A DNA stretch of 64,000 nt, from the NCBI GenBank assembly GCA_037127315.1, contig JBBBDQ010001275.1, forward strand, positions 2,256,501 to 2,320,500, given 5' to 3'. Made by a program: the position numbers and the translations under genes. How positions within the stretch are numbered: position 1 is the first letter of the stretch; the number at the start of each line of letters is the position of its first letter. The notes below the pieces were generated by a model. That model ran no database searches, was not told the origin of the DNA, and saw only the letters and a list, made by a program, of their open reading frames with translations. Source of the stretch: Ascarosepion bandense. Its lineage: Eukaryota > Mollusca > Cephalopoda > Sepiida > Sepiidae. Positions 52,946 to 63,300 of the stretch are shown here, in pieces.

Positions 52946-53054
52946 CTCAAAAGTAAGACTAAAATAAAAGTAACGTGTTGGACCACCATGTTTCATGGAC
53001 ATTTGCCAAGAGATGTTTTACTGAACAGACATGAAACTTCACCGACAGTTTTTA

Positions 53055-53081
53055 TAAGAATTCTCTCTCTCTCTCTCTCTT
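53055..53081. repeat. (CT)n microsatellite
   Basis: CT run. Confidence 0.95.
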
Positions 53082-53199
53082 TTGTAGAAAAGTGGTAACT
53101 TACTATTGGAGGTCAACAAACACAATGATTAGATGCCCACCCACTTATCTTCAAGATTACGCTGCATGATTGCTATGGAGAGAAGTAAATGTTTTGTTT

Positions 53200-53260
53200 T
53201 CTTTTTACTTAGTGGCATATCAACAGCTTTTGGTTCATTTAATGCCAAAACTTAATTTTC
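53200..53260 (+). repeat. Repeat R, 5' end fragment
   Basis: TTAGTGGCATATCAACAGC and TTTAATGCCAAAAC resemble the first 50 bp of repeat R. The rest is absent. Confidence 0.4.
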
Positions 53261-53324
53261 TTCAGAGCATTAGTAATTTTTTTATGAAAAATTAATTACT
53301 GGCAATTCTTTATTTTTTTACAGG

Positions 53325-53441
53325 GCTTACGGCCTATCATGATGAATACATCGATTCTCGCTCGATCACCGAAGTTAAGCAACGTTGAGCCTGGTCAGTA
53401 CTTAGATGGGTGACTGCTTGTGAATAGCAGGTGCTGTAAGC
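53325..53441 (+). pseudogene. 5S rRNA-like sequence (117 bp)
   Basis: GCTTACGGCCTATCATGATG at the start, ATCACCGAAGTTAAGCAACG in the internal A-box region, GATGGGTGACTGCTTGTGAA in the C-box region and GGTGCTGTAAGC at the end. Metazoan 5S begins GYCTACGGCC. Here the first and last six bases still pair perfectly (GCTTAC with GTAAGC). Several changes elsewhere and the junction with a SINE head make a working rRNA gene unlikely. Confidence 0.75.
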
Positions 53442-53452
53442 GTATAGTGATG

Positions 53453-53640
53453 GATGTGCGTTGTGGTGTAGTGGCAATCGGCTCGGAAAGAGAAATCGAT
53501 GAGCCAAGTTCGAATTCCAGTTGAATACCCTGCATTCACTTAAGCACTGATTCCCTTGGAAAAGGTATTAATCCGCCCCTTCGCTCCAGTTATGGGTTAA
53601 ATAACAGGGTAGGACTTGGGGACCCTGCCCTTAAAAACAA
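53453..53640 (+). mobile_element. S1-type SINE head joined to 5S-like sequence
   Basis: GATGTGCGTTGTGGTGTAGT (A box) and CCAAGTTCGAATTCC (B box) follow the 5S-like part after 11 bp. The body matches S1 up to GGGTTAAATAACAGG, then changes to GTAGGACTTGGGGACCCTGC, which other S1 copies lack. The whole 53325-53640 segment thus reads 5S, tRNA, body. Confidence 0.65.
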
Positions 53641-53839
53641 ATCCCAATGAATCTTGATACTCGAAAAAGAAAAATGTATTACTAGACACAAAAACTTATA
53701 TAAAAACAACAATAAATTGTTGAAAGAAAAAGGTATTGCTAGAATTAATAAAGTTTAGTTGGCAATAAATGACCCACCGAGGTTGATTTGCCATAAAAAC
53801 AAAACAACCAACCAAAATTATTTTTTTACAGTGAAAATG

Positions 53840-53955
53840 TCTTGCTGGTATTATTCTTGTTTTCATTCTCTCCAAAACCTTGTTCTCACTCACATGTTCA
53901 GTCTGTGGTATCCTCAGCAACCTTCTGTAGAACCAAATGGAAATTTTGAAATGAT
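53840..53955 (-). mobile_element. L-B LINE small fragment
   Basis: The minus strand encodes FYRRLLRIPQTEHVSENKVL and ERMKT, the C-terminal L-B motif. Nothing else of the element is present. Confidence 0.7.
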
Positions 53956-53989
53956 TAAAAAAAAAAAATATAATCAAAGGGGATTGATT

Positions 53990-54085
53990 TGATATCTCCT
54001 GTACCCTATCTTTTCTCTCACTGTCACCCTTTGCACACTAGTGACAGTCCCACCTTGCTAGGGGCAAAATGATTAAAAATAAAAT
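53990..54085 (+). mobile_element. L-A LINE tail fragment
   Basis: The family end with changes (CCCTTTGCACACTAGTGACAG, split by changes) and ACCTTGCTAGGGGCAAAATG plus A-run. Only about 95 bp. Confidence 0.6.
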
Positions 54086-54178
54086 GAAAAAATAATGAAA
54101 GGGTATTGATTTTTCTATCTTGTCTCCTCTCTTTACAAATTGTTTTCTTTAGGTTAGAATATGAAACTAATTGGATAT

Positions 54179-54670
54179 GTTATAACGGTTGCTATGTTTT
54201 TCTTACTCACATTTGGTCCATGTCATTTACTCGTCTGCGATTGGATAATAAATCACTACTGTTCTTGTATAAGACAATTTAGCAATCGCAGTCACCTTTA
54301 ATTTTTCAGCTCTTTCATGTGTGTGTGGTGATTGGTTAATTTTTAGCCAATCACATATTTTTTTCATCTAAACAAAGTTTTTCCCACGCTTGCTGTTTGA
54401 TCTGCTCTCCCCTCTTATAAGCGGTGACTTTCAGCAAGCGTGTCAGTAGACCAACAGGCTGGCTAAGGGACTCAACATAAGTCTCGCTTTCTACTCATAT
54501 CTAGCGCACACACAGACACAGAACTTTGTCTTCTGTCTGAATATTTTCGCCAAGAACTTTTGAACTTTGAACTCTTGACCAAAATTTGTATCACTTACAG
54601 TTACATTCAAAATAATTGTATTTTTTGTGTTATTTGTTCTGACATGAAAATCTTGCTAACAACTGTAACA
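54179..54670 (+). promoter_or_regulatory. Promoter-like or LTR-like block
   Basis: Contains two close inverted repeats: GTGATTGG/CCAATCAC (about 54329-54355), and CACGCTTGCT/AGCAAGCGTG (54386-54445) around CTTATAAGCGG, a possible TATA box. CCAAT sequences lie upstream. The block starts TGTTATAACGG and ends near CTGTAACA, which could be LTR ends, but I saw no target duplication or primer site. It may be a solo LTR or a host promoter. An 80-codon frame at 54560-54802 has no known motif. Confidence 0.4.
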
Positions 54671-56155
54671 AACCTTTTCAGCGCAAAAAAGAACTTCCTT
54701 CATTTTACTTTGGTTGACAAACAGCTAAATGGGGAACAACTCTTTCCTCTTACTCTACGTATACTGCTATTACATGTTTTGTTTGTTTATTCGATATTTT
54801 AATTTATTGGTTACAAATTGGAGTTGTTGTCTTTATTTTTCTTGAATCATATGTTGAATGAATCGTAATATAAATCGTAAAAGACCAAAAATCCTCTACA
54901 ATGTCTGCGTCAAGAATCCAAGAAAAATCTGTGCTTAAAGGCACTATTCAGACATTGCTTGGTCATTGGTGCACTGAGATATTTTGGTTTAGATATTAGA
55001 TAACTTCTATCAAAATGAAAGCATTTTGTAACAAACAATGTATTCAATTGTCAATATTTTTTAAAAACAAAACTTAACACCTGAAACCTAAATTACATAC
55101 TTGGAATTGAAAATCAAATATCAAGATATGTATTATCAATAAATGCATGACAGTATATGTAAACTTTTTTACATTTTTCTACCTTTAACTGATTTGATTC
55201 TATCTTCAAAATAGTTTTAAGTTATTTATATTTATCATAATAACCTTTAACCTTCGGATTAAAATATCAAGTATTGAATTACAAATATTTAAAAAAATAT
55301 TTCTTTTTTGAAAAAGAGATTTACTTTTTGATATCTTAAAGCCTTATGGAAAAGTTTAAGTTTCATAAAAGATTTATAAATTAATTTAGAAATGTCAACC
55401 ATTTTTCAGTAAATCAAGCCCAAGCAGGAAAGCAACATGTCTTGTGAAATACCCTTGCTAATGAAAATATAAACACGAAATCACATTGTTTCAGCTTGAT
55501 TTATTGCTATAAATAACCTAATAAAATTGATAAAGTGCATTAATGTATTCAAAAACAAAAAAGAATTAACTTAAGAGAGTAGTGTAGATTAGGAAGCTTT
55601 ATCCACTTTAAATAGTTAAGTACAAAAATTGTTACTATTTATAGTGATTTAGATTAGAAGAGTTCCTTACTCAAGGGAGGTAATTTTCAAAAACGACTGT
55701 AACTATGTAATTACCTAACATAATCACCACTGGAAGTGGAATGTATACTTCCAAAAATTATTTGTAACTTTTAAATTACTTTGCAAATTAACGATAGAAA
55801 TTGTCGATATTAATTAATATGTTGATTGATCCAAAAGAAATAAATTGATGAGTGAATCAAAATGACTTCCTTCAATTAGACCTAACCACTGACTTACATG
55901 TCACTTCAATTTATTGAGTTCAGTTATTCTCCAAAGACAAGTTGCATTTGGTTTTATGCCATCGAGAAAACTTTACAATGTTCACTAATCAAGTTCATAA
56001 CCTTCAACAGAATAAGTCACCCCAATTATCACAAATATCTTTCTCAAAAATAAAAATACCAAAAATAAGTAGCAGAAAATTCATTTCTTTATCACAAGAA
56101 AAATAGAATATAAATATGGCTCCTAAGATAAAGTTGTCAATCAATATTACTGATT
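54671..56155. other. AT-rich, no recognised gene
   Basis: Very AT-rich. No domain-bearing frame or repeat partner is seen. Confidence 0.5.
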
Positions 56156-56376
56156 TTTAATGAGGATATACTTTTCGGAACAAAATTAATAATTGTTGAC
56201 AAAGCTTCATCAATTAAAAACAATAACAACAAAAGAAACAGTAAAAAAATTAGTAAAAATGGCTGACAATGCATCATCTCATAAAAAAATGAAGATGAAA
56301 GTAAATACTCGTCAAAAATTAATAATAATGGCTGACAATGCTTCATCTAATAAAAAATGAGGATGAAAGTAAATAC
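56156..56376 (+). repeat. Satellite block, left of Gypsy-C
   Basis: About three diverged units of the 60.3-64 kb satellite in the same (+) orientation (AATGGCTGACAATGC, CTTCATCTAATAAAAAATGA). It ends exactly at the LTR start 56377. Confidence 0.8.
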
Positions 56377-56534
56377 TGTTATGGTATTCGTTAGTATAAA
56401 TATTATTAGAGAGCAGAGACAATGAGGAGACAAGTTAAGCTTACAAGGGTGACCTCCGTAAAAGAATACAGAAGCAACCTCTTTATTAAGGGAAGTAACC
56501 CCTATCCCAAGGGAAGGCAACTCATGCCATGACA
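56377..56534 (-). repeat. Gypsy-C 3' LTR (158 bp)
   Basis: Plus strand from TGTTATGGTATTCG to GCCATGACA; begins TG and ends CA, as LTRs do. The complement matches 60157-60314 almost base for base, and both are 158 bp. The adjacent polypurine tract identifies it as the 3' LTR of the minus-strand element. Confidence 0.85.
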
Positions 56535-56548
56535 TCCTCCTTTTATTA
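56535..56548 (-). promoter_or_regulatory. Polypurine tract of Gypsy-C
   Basis: The minus strand reads AATAAAAGGAGGA directly before the LTR, the expected site for plus-strand DNA priming in Gypsy elements. Confidence 0.75.
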
Positions 56549-56799
56549 AGAGGACTGTTCACTGAAATGAAAAGGAGTTCATTCAGAGCCTTTTTCTATC
56601 AGGTGTATTTTTGGGGAGGTTTTACGACACGACCAGATCTAGTGATTGTTTCTGTTGGTGTGTTACCATTAGGCTGTGTTTTATGTACAGGTCTGTGTGT
56701 TATTTCAGGTGGGGTGCAAATGTCGGTCTGTGTGTTGGGTGTTTCTGCAGGAAGTGTGTTTGGAATCTTGGGGGGGGTGGAGACTCAGAATGATGTGGG

Positions 56800-57171
56800 G
56801 GGTGTATCATGGAGAGGCATCAGTGCCTTGTTGCTAACATCTTCCCTGATATGCCTGCGGTTCCTGCGAAGAACCTGTCCTGTTGGGATTTCAATGATGT
56901 AGGATCGTGGTTCAGTGCAGACTTGCCTGACCACAGCTGGAGTCTAGTTCTTTGCATCATGCTCTTGTATTCGCACCAGTTGTCCTGTGCTAAGTCTGGC
57001 AAGATCCTTTGCATGCTGATCATGTTGCTTTTTCTGCAATAACTGTCTATTGAGTAGACGATCCTGAACTTCCTCTTTCCGGGCATTATTGTTGGTGCAT
57101 TTTGTGGGGAGATTGTTGACCAGCTTTTGATTGAAAAGTAGTTCTCCCGGAGATGGGATTACATGAGCCAT
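56800..57171 (-). pseudogene. Gypsy-C integrase C-terminal region
   Basis: Frame 56944-57171 (-) encodes PSPGELLFNQKLVNNLPTKC, NNNARKEEVQDRLLNRQLLQ and LARLSTGQLVRIQEHDAKN. This is the end of the integrase core followed by the basic C-terminal domain. The next frame gives RSYIIEIPTGQVLRRNRRHI. There is a frame change near 57171. Confidence 0.8.
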
Positions 57172-57543
57172 TGGAGTCGATCAGAGACACAAAAGGCTCA
57201 TGTCCATGTCTCGGTTGCTCAGTATGGCCTTCTTCATGGCTCCCTTAATGGTCTGTATGCACCGTTCTGCCATGCCGTTCAATTGAGGGTATTTAGGAGA
57301 AGATGTGATGTGCTCAAAATCCCATGCCTTGGCAAATTCTTTAAACTACTGAGAGCTAAAATGTGGTCCATTGTCACTGATAAGCCTTTCCAGAACTCCT
57401 TGTTCAGCAACGATTTGCTTGGTAAGGTGAATGACTTCCTTGCTGGAGAATTCCCTCAGTTTGCGGATGAAGGGGTATTTCGAGTAGTAATCCACAATTA
57501 GGAGGTACTTATTCCCATTCAGGTTGAAAATATCAGTAGCCAC
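57172..57543 (-). pseudogene. Gypsy-C integrase catalytic core
   Basis: Frame 57346-57543 (-) holds ATDIFNLNGNKYLLIVDYYS and LISDNGPHFSSQ. These provide the first and second acidic residues of the D,D(35)E triad (Asp4 and Asp57 of this piece). The region with the Glu follows near 57250-57290 ([14 protein letters not shown]) in a continuing frame after a stop. A TGA at about 57550 replaces the Trp codon expected before QIVATD. Confidence 0.8.
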
Positions 57544-57549
57544 AATTTG

Positions 57550-58104
57550 TCATGGTCGTACTGGGATCTCATGTGGCATGAGGGACTCTGCAGTTTGGGA
57601 CTTCTGGAGTTCTTGGCATATGGCGCATTGCTGTACTATCTTGTCAATGTCGCTATTTATACCACTCCAGGAAACACAGGTTTTTGCCCTGAGCTTGCAT
57701 TTGTCGCTTCCTTGGTGACCATAATGTATTTTTTTCAAGGTTTCGGGTTGCATTGATTTAGGGATCAGTATCCTGTCACCTTTGAGCAATATGCCATTCT
57801 CAATAGAGAGCTCATCTCGATAAGACCAGTATGGATGAAGGTCTTTATGTAGTTCTTTGCGAGATTCTGGCCAGCCTTGAAGAATCCGTACCCTTAATTC
57901 GCACAATATTGGGTCGCCATTAGTTGCTTGACGGATCTGAGTCAGTTTCTCAGTTGAGAATTGCATAAAGTCTACTTTGATGTCTAAGTCAATGACTTCT
58001 TTGCTTTTTTTGTTGGGAAGTCTGGATAGTCCATCTGCCAGTATCATCTCTTTGCCTGATCGATATTTGATGATCATGTCATACTCTTGGAGTCTTAACA
58101 GCAT
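57550..58104 (-). pseudogene. Gypsy-C RNase H end and integrase zinc domain
   Basis: 184 codons. Starts with YDMIIKYRSGKEMILADGLS (end of RNase H region; ADGLSRLP is a marker), then an H2C2 zinc-binding site: HYGH at about 127-130 and QQCAICQE with Cys160 and Cys163. All four ligands are present. Joined to the RT/RNase H frame by a frameshift at an eight-G run (58116-58123). Confidence 0.85.
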
Positions 58105-59152
58105 TCGTTGAAGTCGGGGGGGGTGCTGCAGTTAGGTTCTTAAGGCAAATCATTTCCAAGGGCTTGTGGTCACTTTCAATTTCAAACGAATGTCCGTAAA
58201 CATAAGTCTGAAATCGTTCACAGCCGAATACAACAGCTAAGAGCTCCCGCTTGATATTGGCGTAGCGCTGCTCTGTTTCAGTCAGGGATTTTGACGTGAA
58301 AGCTATGGGTTTGCCTTCTTGGATTAGTGCTGCTCCCAGGCCTCTGGATGATGAATCGACTTGTATTATGGACTTTTTGGAAGGGTCATAATAGTATAGC
58401 AGCATTTCTCTGCATATCAAGTCCTTTATTTCCTGCAGCGATTTCTGGTGAGTATTGCTCCAAACGTAGTCCGTATCCTTTTTCAGGAGTCCTCTGAGGT
58501 TTGCTGTGAGGTCTGAAAGCCTAGGAATGAATGGTGCCATGTAGGTAATAATTCCTAGTACCTTTTGCAGCTCGGTAATATTGCTAGGACTGGGGAGTGA
58601 TTTTATTTCCTCCACTTTCTGGGGATCTGGGTGTATCCTATTCTTATCGAAGATGGCGCCAAAGAATTTCACCTGTTCCTGGTCAATTACACATTTGCTA
58701 CTGTTAAATGTAAGGCCAGCAGTTCGTGCTGTCTCCATTAACTTTCGTAAGTTGAGGTCGTGCTCCTCTTTGGTTTTTCCATAGATGATAACGTCATCAA
58801 TTAATGCCAAAGCTCCAGTGCACTTTTCTATGATCATGTCCATTCTTTGTTGGAAAACATCCTGAGACATAACCAGGCCAAAGGGCATTCTTTGAAAGCA
58901 GTATCTTCCAAAGGGAGAATTAAATGTGGTTAGCAATTGTGACTCCTTGTCGGGCTTGACAGACCAGTAGCCATTTTTCGCATCCAACTTGGAGAAGAAT
59001 TTGGCACCCGACAGTTTGTGTGAGAGCTCTTCCATGGTTGGAGTTTTGTGGTGGCAACGCATGAGAACCTTATTTAGATCTTTGGGATCTAAACATAGGC
59101 GGAGTTTGCTGTTGCTCTTGCGCATATATACAATGCTGTGGACCCACATCAA
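58079..59152 (-). pseudogene. Gypsy-C reverse transcriptase and RNase H
   Basis: 357 codons. RT: LRLCLDPKDLNKVLMRCHHK, FFSKLDAKNGYWSVKPD (catalytic Asp of region A), MPFGLVMSQDVFQQRMD and ALALIDDVIIYG (DD at about 119-120; the first residue of the box is Leu where Tyr is usual). RNase H: VDSSSRGLGAALIQ (Asp266), IKRELLAVVFG (Glu303) and ESDHKPLEMI (Asp328), the catalytic triad intact. The frame overlaps the upstream protease frame by 83 bases in a different phase, so one frameshift lies near 59145. The domain would be functional apart from that break and the 58119 shift. Confidence 0.88.
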
Positions 59153-60014
59153 CTTTGCGGATTATCCCTTGGGAAATCATTTCATCCAGTTCTGCCTTTA
59201 TTTCATCTCTCATGTGGATGGGGCATTTTCTTGGTGCATGGACTATCAGATGGTTATTGGGTTGAAGTACAATGTGGTATTCCCTGGCGAAGTTACCAAT
59301 TCGATCAAATTCATCAGGATACGCTTCAATCAGATCTTTCGTGGAGTTGATTGGTGCATTGTCTGATGAAGTAGTTGGGATACCTGATGCATGAATGACT
59401 GGGGCACACTTTGTTCTCTGAATGGAACAGTGTAGGGTAACCAGTTTTAAGTCCTGAAGGGAAGGTAATCCTCGTATGATAGGTCCCTTGGAGGTCACTA
59501 CGTAGAATTTCACGTACCTCCATTCGCCTTTGTATGCACATTGAATCTGTATGGATCCATGTTGCAGGATACTAGATCCGTTGTACGCCATAAGTACTGC
59601 AGCTTCTTTCTGTGTTGTGCCAGGGAGTGGTTGTCCATTCCGGTCTACACACTCTGGAAACATTTGCTGGAATGTGCGTACAGGGAGTGTATTTCCCTCC
59701 ACACCTGTGTCTACCTTGATTTTTAACTTGTGTACGCCTTTCCTGTTTGGTAACACTATGTCCAATGTGGCGAATGCCTCTGTCTGAGGGTATTTTTGAT
59801 CGTGGGCTTTCAATGAATAGAAAGACATCCTCTCGAAGTCGTCCACTACCTGGTCCTGAACATTAATGGAGTTCTGACAGTTTTTACACGCGTGCTGTAC
59901 CGGTGTGAATCTTCTGTGTTTCAGCAAAAGAGAAAAGTGAAAAGATTGGAAAAGAGAATGCCGGAAACCACATCCTAAACAGGGAACAAGGGATGAGGCT
60001 CTACACCTGTGCAA
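59070..60014 (-). pseudogene. Gypsy-C protease and RT start
   Basis: 314 codons. After a short Cys-bearing segment (HACKNCQNSI, a possible decayed zinc knuckle) comes TLDIVLPNRKGVHKLKIKVD and the aspartic protease active site DTG at residues 102-104. Then GPIIRGLPSLQDLKLVTLHC (the Gypsy protease end, with the I-x-G-L pattern) and ECPIHMRDEIKAELDEMISQ-like codons leading into RT. Gag proper is absent, because the frame begins within 40 bp of the leader satellite. The Met at 60014 is probably not a natural start. Confidence 0.82.
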
Positions 60015-60039
60015 TAGACGTGGGTGGAGTGTGAAACGG

Positions 60040-60156
60040 GTGATAGTTAAGCATTGTCAGTCATTATTATTAATTTTTGACTAGTATTTACTTTCATCTT
60101 CATTTTTTATTAGATGAAGCATTGTCAGCAATTGTTATTAATTTTTGACCAGTACT
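60040..60156 (-). repeat. Satellite units in Gypsy-C leader
   Basis: The minus strand carries about 1.7 units of the satellite (TGACAATGCTTCATC, AAAATGAAGATGAAAGTAA), in the sense direction of Gypsy-C, just before the protease frame. Confidence 0.8.
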
Positions 60157-60314
60157 TGTCATAGCATGAGTTGCCTTCCTTTGGGATAGAGGTTACTTCC
60201 CTTAATAAAGAGGTTGCTTCTGTATTCTTTTACGGAGGTCTCCCTTGTAAGCTTAACTTGTCTCCTTGTTGTCTCTGCTCTCTAATAATATTTATACTAA
60301 CAATTACCATAACA
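60157..60314 (+). repeat. Second Gypsy-C-type LTR (158 bp), opposite orientation
   Basis: TGTCATAGCATGAG to TTACCATAACA, 158 bp, TG...CA. In orientation it is a + strand LTR, inverted relative to 56377-56534. It is followed at once by TGGTGGCAGCGG, a primer-binding-site-like sequence beginning TGG, so it is the 5' LTR of a + strand element whose body would lie to the right. Confidence 0.85.
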
Positions 60315-60326
60315 TGGTGGCAGCGG
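60315..60326 (+). promoter_or_regulatory. Primer-binding-site-like sequence
   Basis: TGGTGGCAGCGG directly after the LTR end. LTR elements start minus-strand DNA here from a tRNA 3' end (which ends CCA). I did not identify the tRNA. Confidence 0.6.
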
Positions 60327-60344
60327 TAAAAAACAAACGAATGC

Positions 60345-63300
60345 TTCATCTAATAAAAAATGAAGATGAAAGTAAATATTTGTCAAAAATTAATAATGAC
60401 TGACAAAGTTTCATCTAATAAAAAATGAAGATGAAAGTAAATACTAGTCAAAAATTAATAATAATAAATGACAATGCTTCATCTAATAAAAAACGATGAT
60501 GAAAGTAAATACAAGTCAAAAATTAATAATAATGGCTGACAATGCTTCATCTAATAATAAATGAAGATGAAAGTAAATACTAGTCAAAAATTAATAAAAA
60601 TGGCTGACAATGTTTCATCTCATAAAAAATGGAGATGAAAGTAAATAATAGTCAAAATTTAATAATAATGGCTGACAATGCTTCATCTAATAATAAATGA
60701 AGATGAAAGTAAATACTAGTCAAAAATTAATAATAATGTCTGACAATGTTTCATCTAATAATAAATGAAGATGGAAGTAAATACTAGTCAAAAATTAATA
60801 ATAATGGCTGACAATGTTTCATCTAATACAAAATGAAGATGAAAGTAAATACTAGTCAAAAATTAATAATAATAAATGACAATGCTTCATCTAAACAAAT
60901 TGAAGATGAAAGTAAATACTAGTCAAAAATTAATAATAATGGCTGACGATGTTTCATCTAATACAAAATGAAGATGAAAGTAAATACTAGTCAAAAATTA
61001 ATAATAATGGCTGACAATGTTTCATCTAATAAAAATGAAGATGAAAGTAAATACTAGTCAAAAATTAATAATAATAAATGACAATGCTTCATCTAATAAA
61101 AAATGAAGATGAAAGTAAATACTAGTCAAAAATTAATAATAATGGCTGACAATGTTTCATCTAATAAAAAATGAAGATGAAAGTAAATGCATGTCAAAAA
61201 TTAATAATAATGGCTGACAATGCTTCATCTAATAAAAAATGAAGATGAAAGTAAATACAAGTCAAAATTTAATAATAATGGCTGACAATGCTTCATCTAA
61301 TAAAAAACGATGATGAAAGTAAATACTAGTCAAAAATTAATAATAATGGCTGACAATGTTTCATCTAATAAAAAATGAAGATGAAAGTAAATACAAGTCA
61401 AAAATTAATAATAATGGCTGACAATGCTTCATCTAATAAAAAATGAAGATGAAAGTAAATACTAGTGAAAATTTAATAATAATGGCTGACAATGCTTCAT
61501 CTAATAAAAAACGATGATGAAAGTAAATACTAGTCAAAAATTAATAATAATGGCTGACAATGTTTCATCTAATAAAAAATGAAGATGAAAGTAAATACTA
61601 GTCAAAATTTAATAATAATGGCTGACAATGCTTCATCTAATAAAAAATGAAGATGAAAGTAAATACTAGTCAAAATTTAATAATAATGGCTGACAATGCT
61701 TCATCTAATAAAAAATGAAGATGAAAGTAAATACTAGTCAAAAATTAATAATAATGTCTGACAATGTTTCATCTAATAATAAATGAAGATGGAAGTAAAT
61801 ACTAGTCAAAAATTAATAATAATGGCTTGACAATGTTTCATCTAATACAAAATGAAGATGAAAGTAAATACTAGTCAAAAATTAATAATAATAAATGACA
61901 ATGCTTCATCTAAACAAATTGAAGATGAAAGTAAATACTAGTCAAAAATTAATAATAATGGCTGACGATGTTTCATCTAATACAAAATGAAGATGAAAGT
62001 AAATACTAGTCAAAAATTAATAATAATGGCTGACAATGTTTCATCTAATAAAAAATGAAGATGAAAGTAAATACTAGTCAAAAATTAATAATAATAAATG
62101 ACAATGCTTCATCTAATAAAAAATGAAGATGAAAGTAAATACTAGTCAAAAATTAATAATAATGGCTGACAATGTTTCATCTAATAAAAAATGAAGATGA
62201 AAGTAAATGCATGTCAAAAATTAATAATAATGGCTGACAATGCTTCATCTAATAAAAAATGAAGATGAAAGTAAATACAAGTCAAAATTTAATAATAATG
62301 GCTGACAATGCTTCATCTAATAAAAAACGATGATGAAAGTAAATACTAGTCAAAAATTAATAATAATGGCTGACAATGTTTCATCTAATAAAAAATGAAG
62401 ATGAAAGTAAATACAAGTCAAAAATTAATAATAATGGCTGACAATGTTTCATCTAATACAAAATGAAGATGAAAGTAAATACTAGTCAAAAATTAATAAT
62501 AATAAATGACAATGCTTCATCTAAACAAATTGAAGATGAAAGTAAATACTAGTCAAAAATTAATAATAATGGCTGACGATGTTTCATCTAATACAAAATG
62601 AAGATGAAAGTAAATACTAGTCAAAAATTAATAATAATGGCTGACAATGTTTCATCTAATAAAAAATGAAGATGAAAGTAAATACTAGTCAAAAATTAAT
62701 AATAATAAATGACAATGCTTCATCTAATAAAAAATGAAGATGAAAGTAAATACTAGTCAAAAATTAATAATAATGGCTGACAATGTTTCATCTAATAAAA
62801 AATGAAGATGAAAGTAAATGCATGTCAAAAATTAATAATAATGGCTGACAATGCTTCATCTAATAAAAAATGAAGATGAAAGTAAATACAAGTCAAAATT
62901 TAATAATAATGGCTGACAATGCTTCATCTAATAAAAAACGATGATGAAAGTAAATACTAGTCAAAAATTAATAATAATGGCTGACAATGTTTCATCTAAT
63001 AAAAAATGAAGATGAAAGTAAATACAAGTCAAAAATTAATAATAATGGCTGACAATGCTTCATCTAATAAAAAATGAAGATGAAAGTAAATACTAGTGAA
63101 AATTTAATAATAATGGCTGACAATGCTTCATCTAATAAAAACGATGATGAAAGTAAATACTAGTCAAAAATTAATAATAATGGCTGACAATGTTTCATCT
63201 AATAAAAAATGAAGATGAAAGTAAATACTAGTCAAAATTTAATAATAATGGCTGACAATGCTTCATCTAATAAAAAATGAAGATGAAAGTAAATACTAGT

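Larger units (their letters stand above)
56377..60156 (-). mobile_element. Gypsy-C LTR retrotransposon
   Basis: On the minus strand: two satellite units (60156-60040), protease (60014), RT, RNase H, integrase (to about 56800), a polypurine tract (AATAAAAGGAGGA, 56535-56548) and a 158-bp 3' LTR (56377-56534). The gag gene is missing between the leader and the protease. Frameshifts and one nonsense codon break pol. The 5' LTR in the same orientation is missing; in its place is an LTR of opposite orientation (60157-60314). G+C content is higher than the surroundings and pol is nearly complete, so the copy is fairly young. Confidence 0.85.

Noticed and set aside
53325..53441. Functional 5S rRNA gene
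   Set aside because: Several changes from the conserved metazoan sequence, no terminator T-run directly after it, and it is fused to a SINE head.
54560..54802. 80-codon plus frame after the promoter-like block
   Set aside because: Low-complexity, no signal peptide of clear form, no known motif; insufficient support for a gene.
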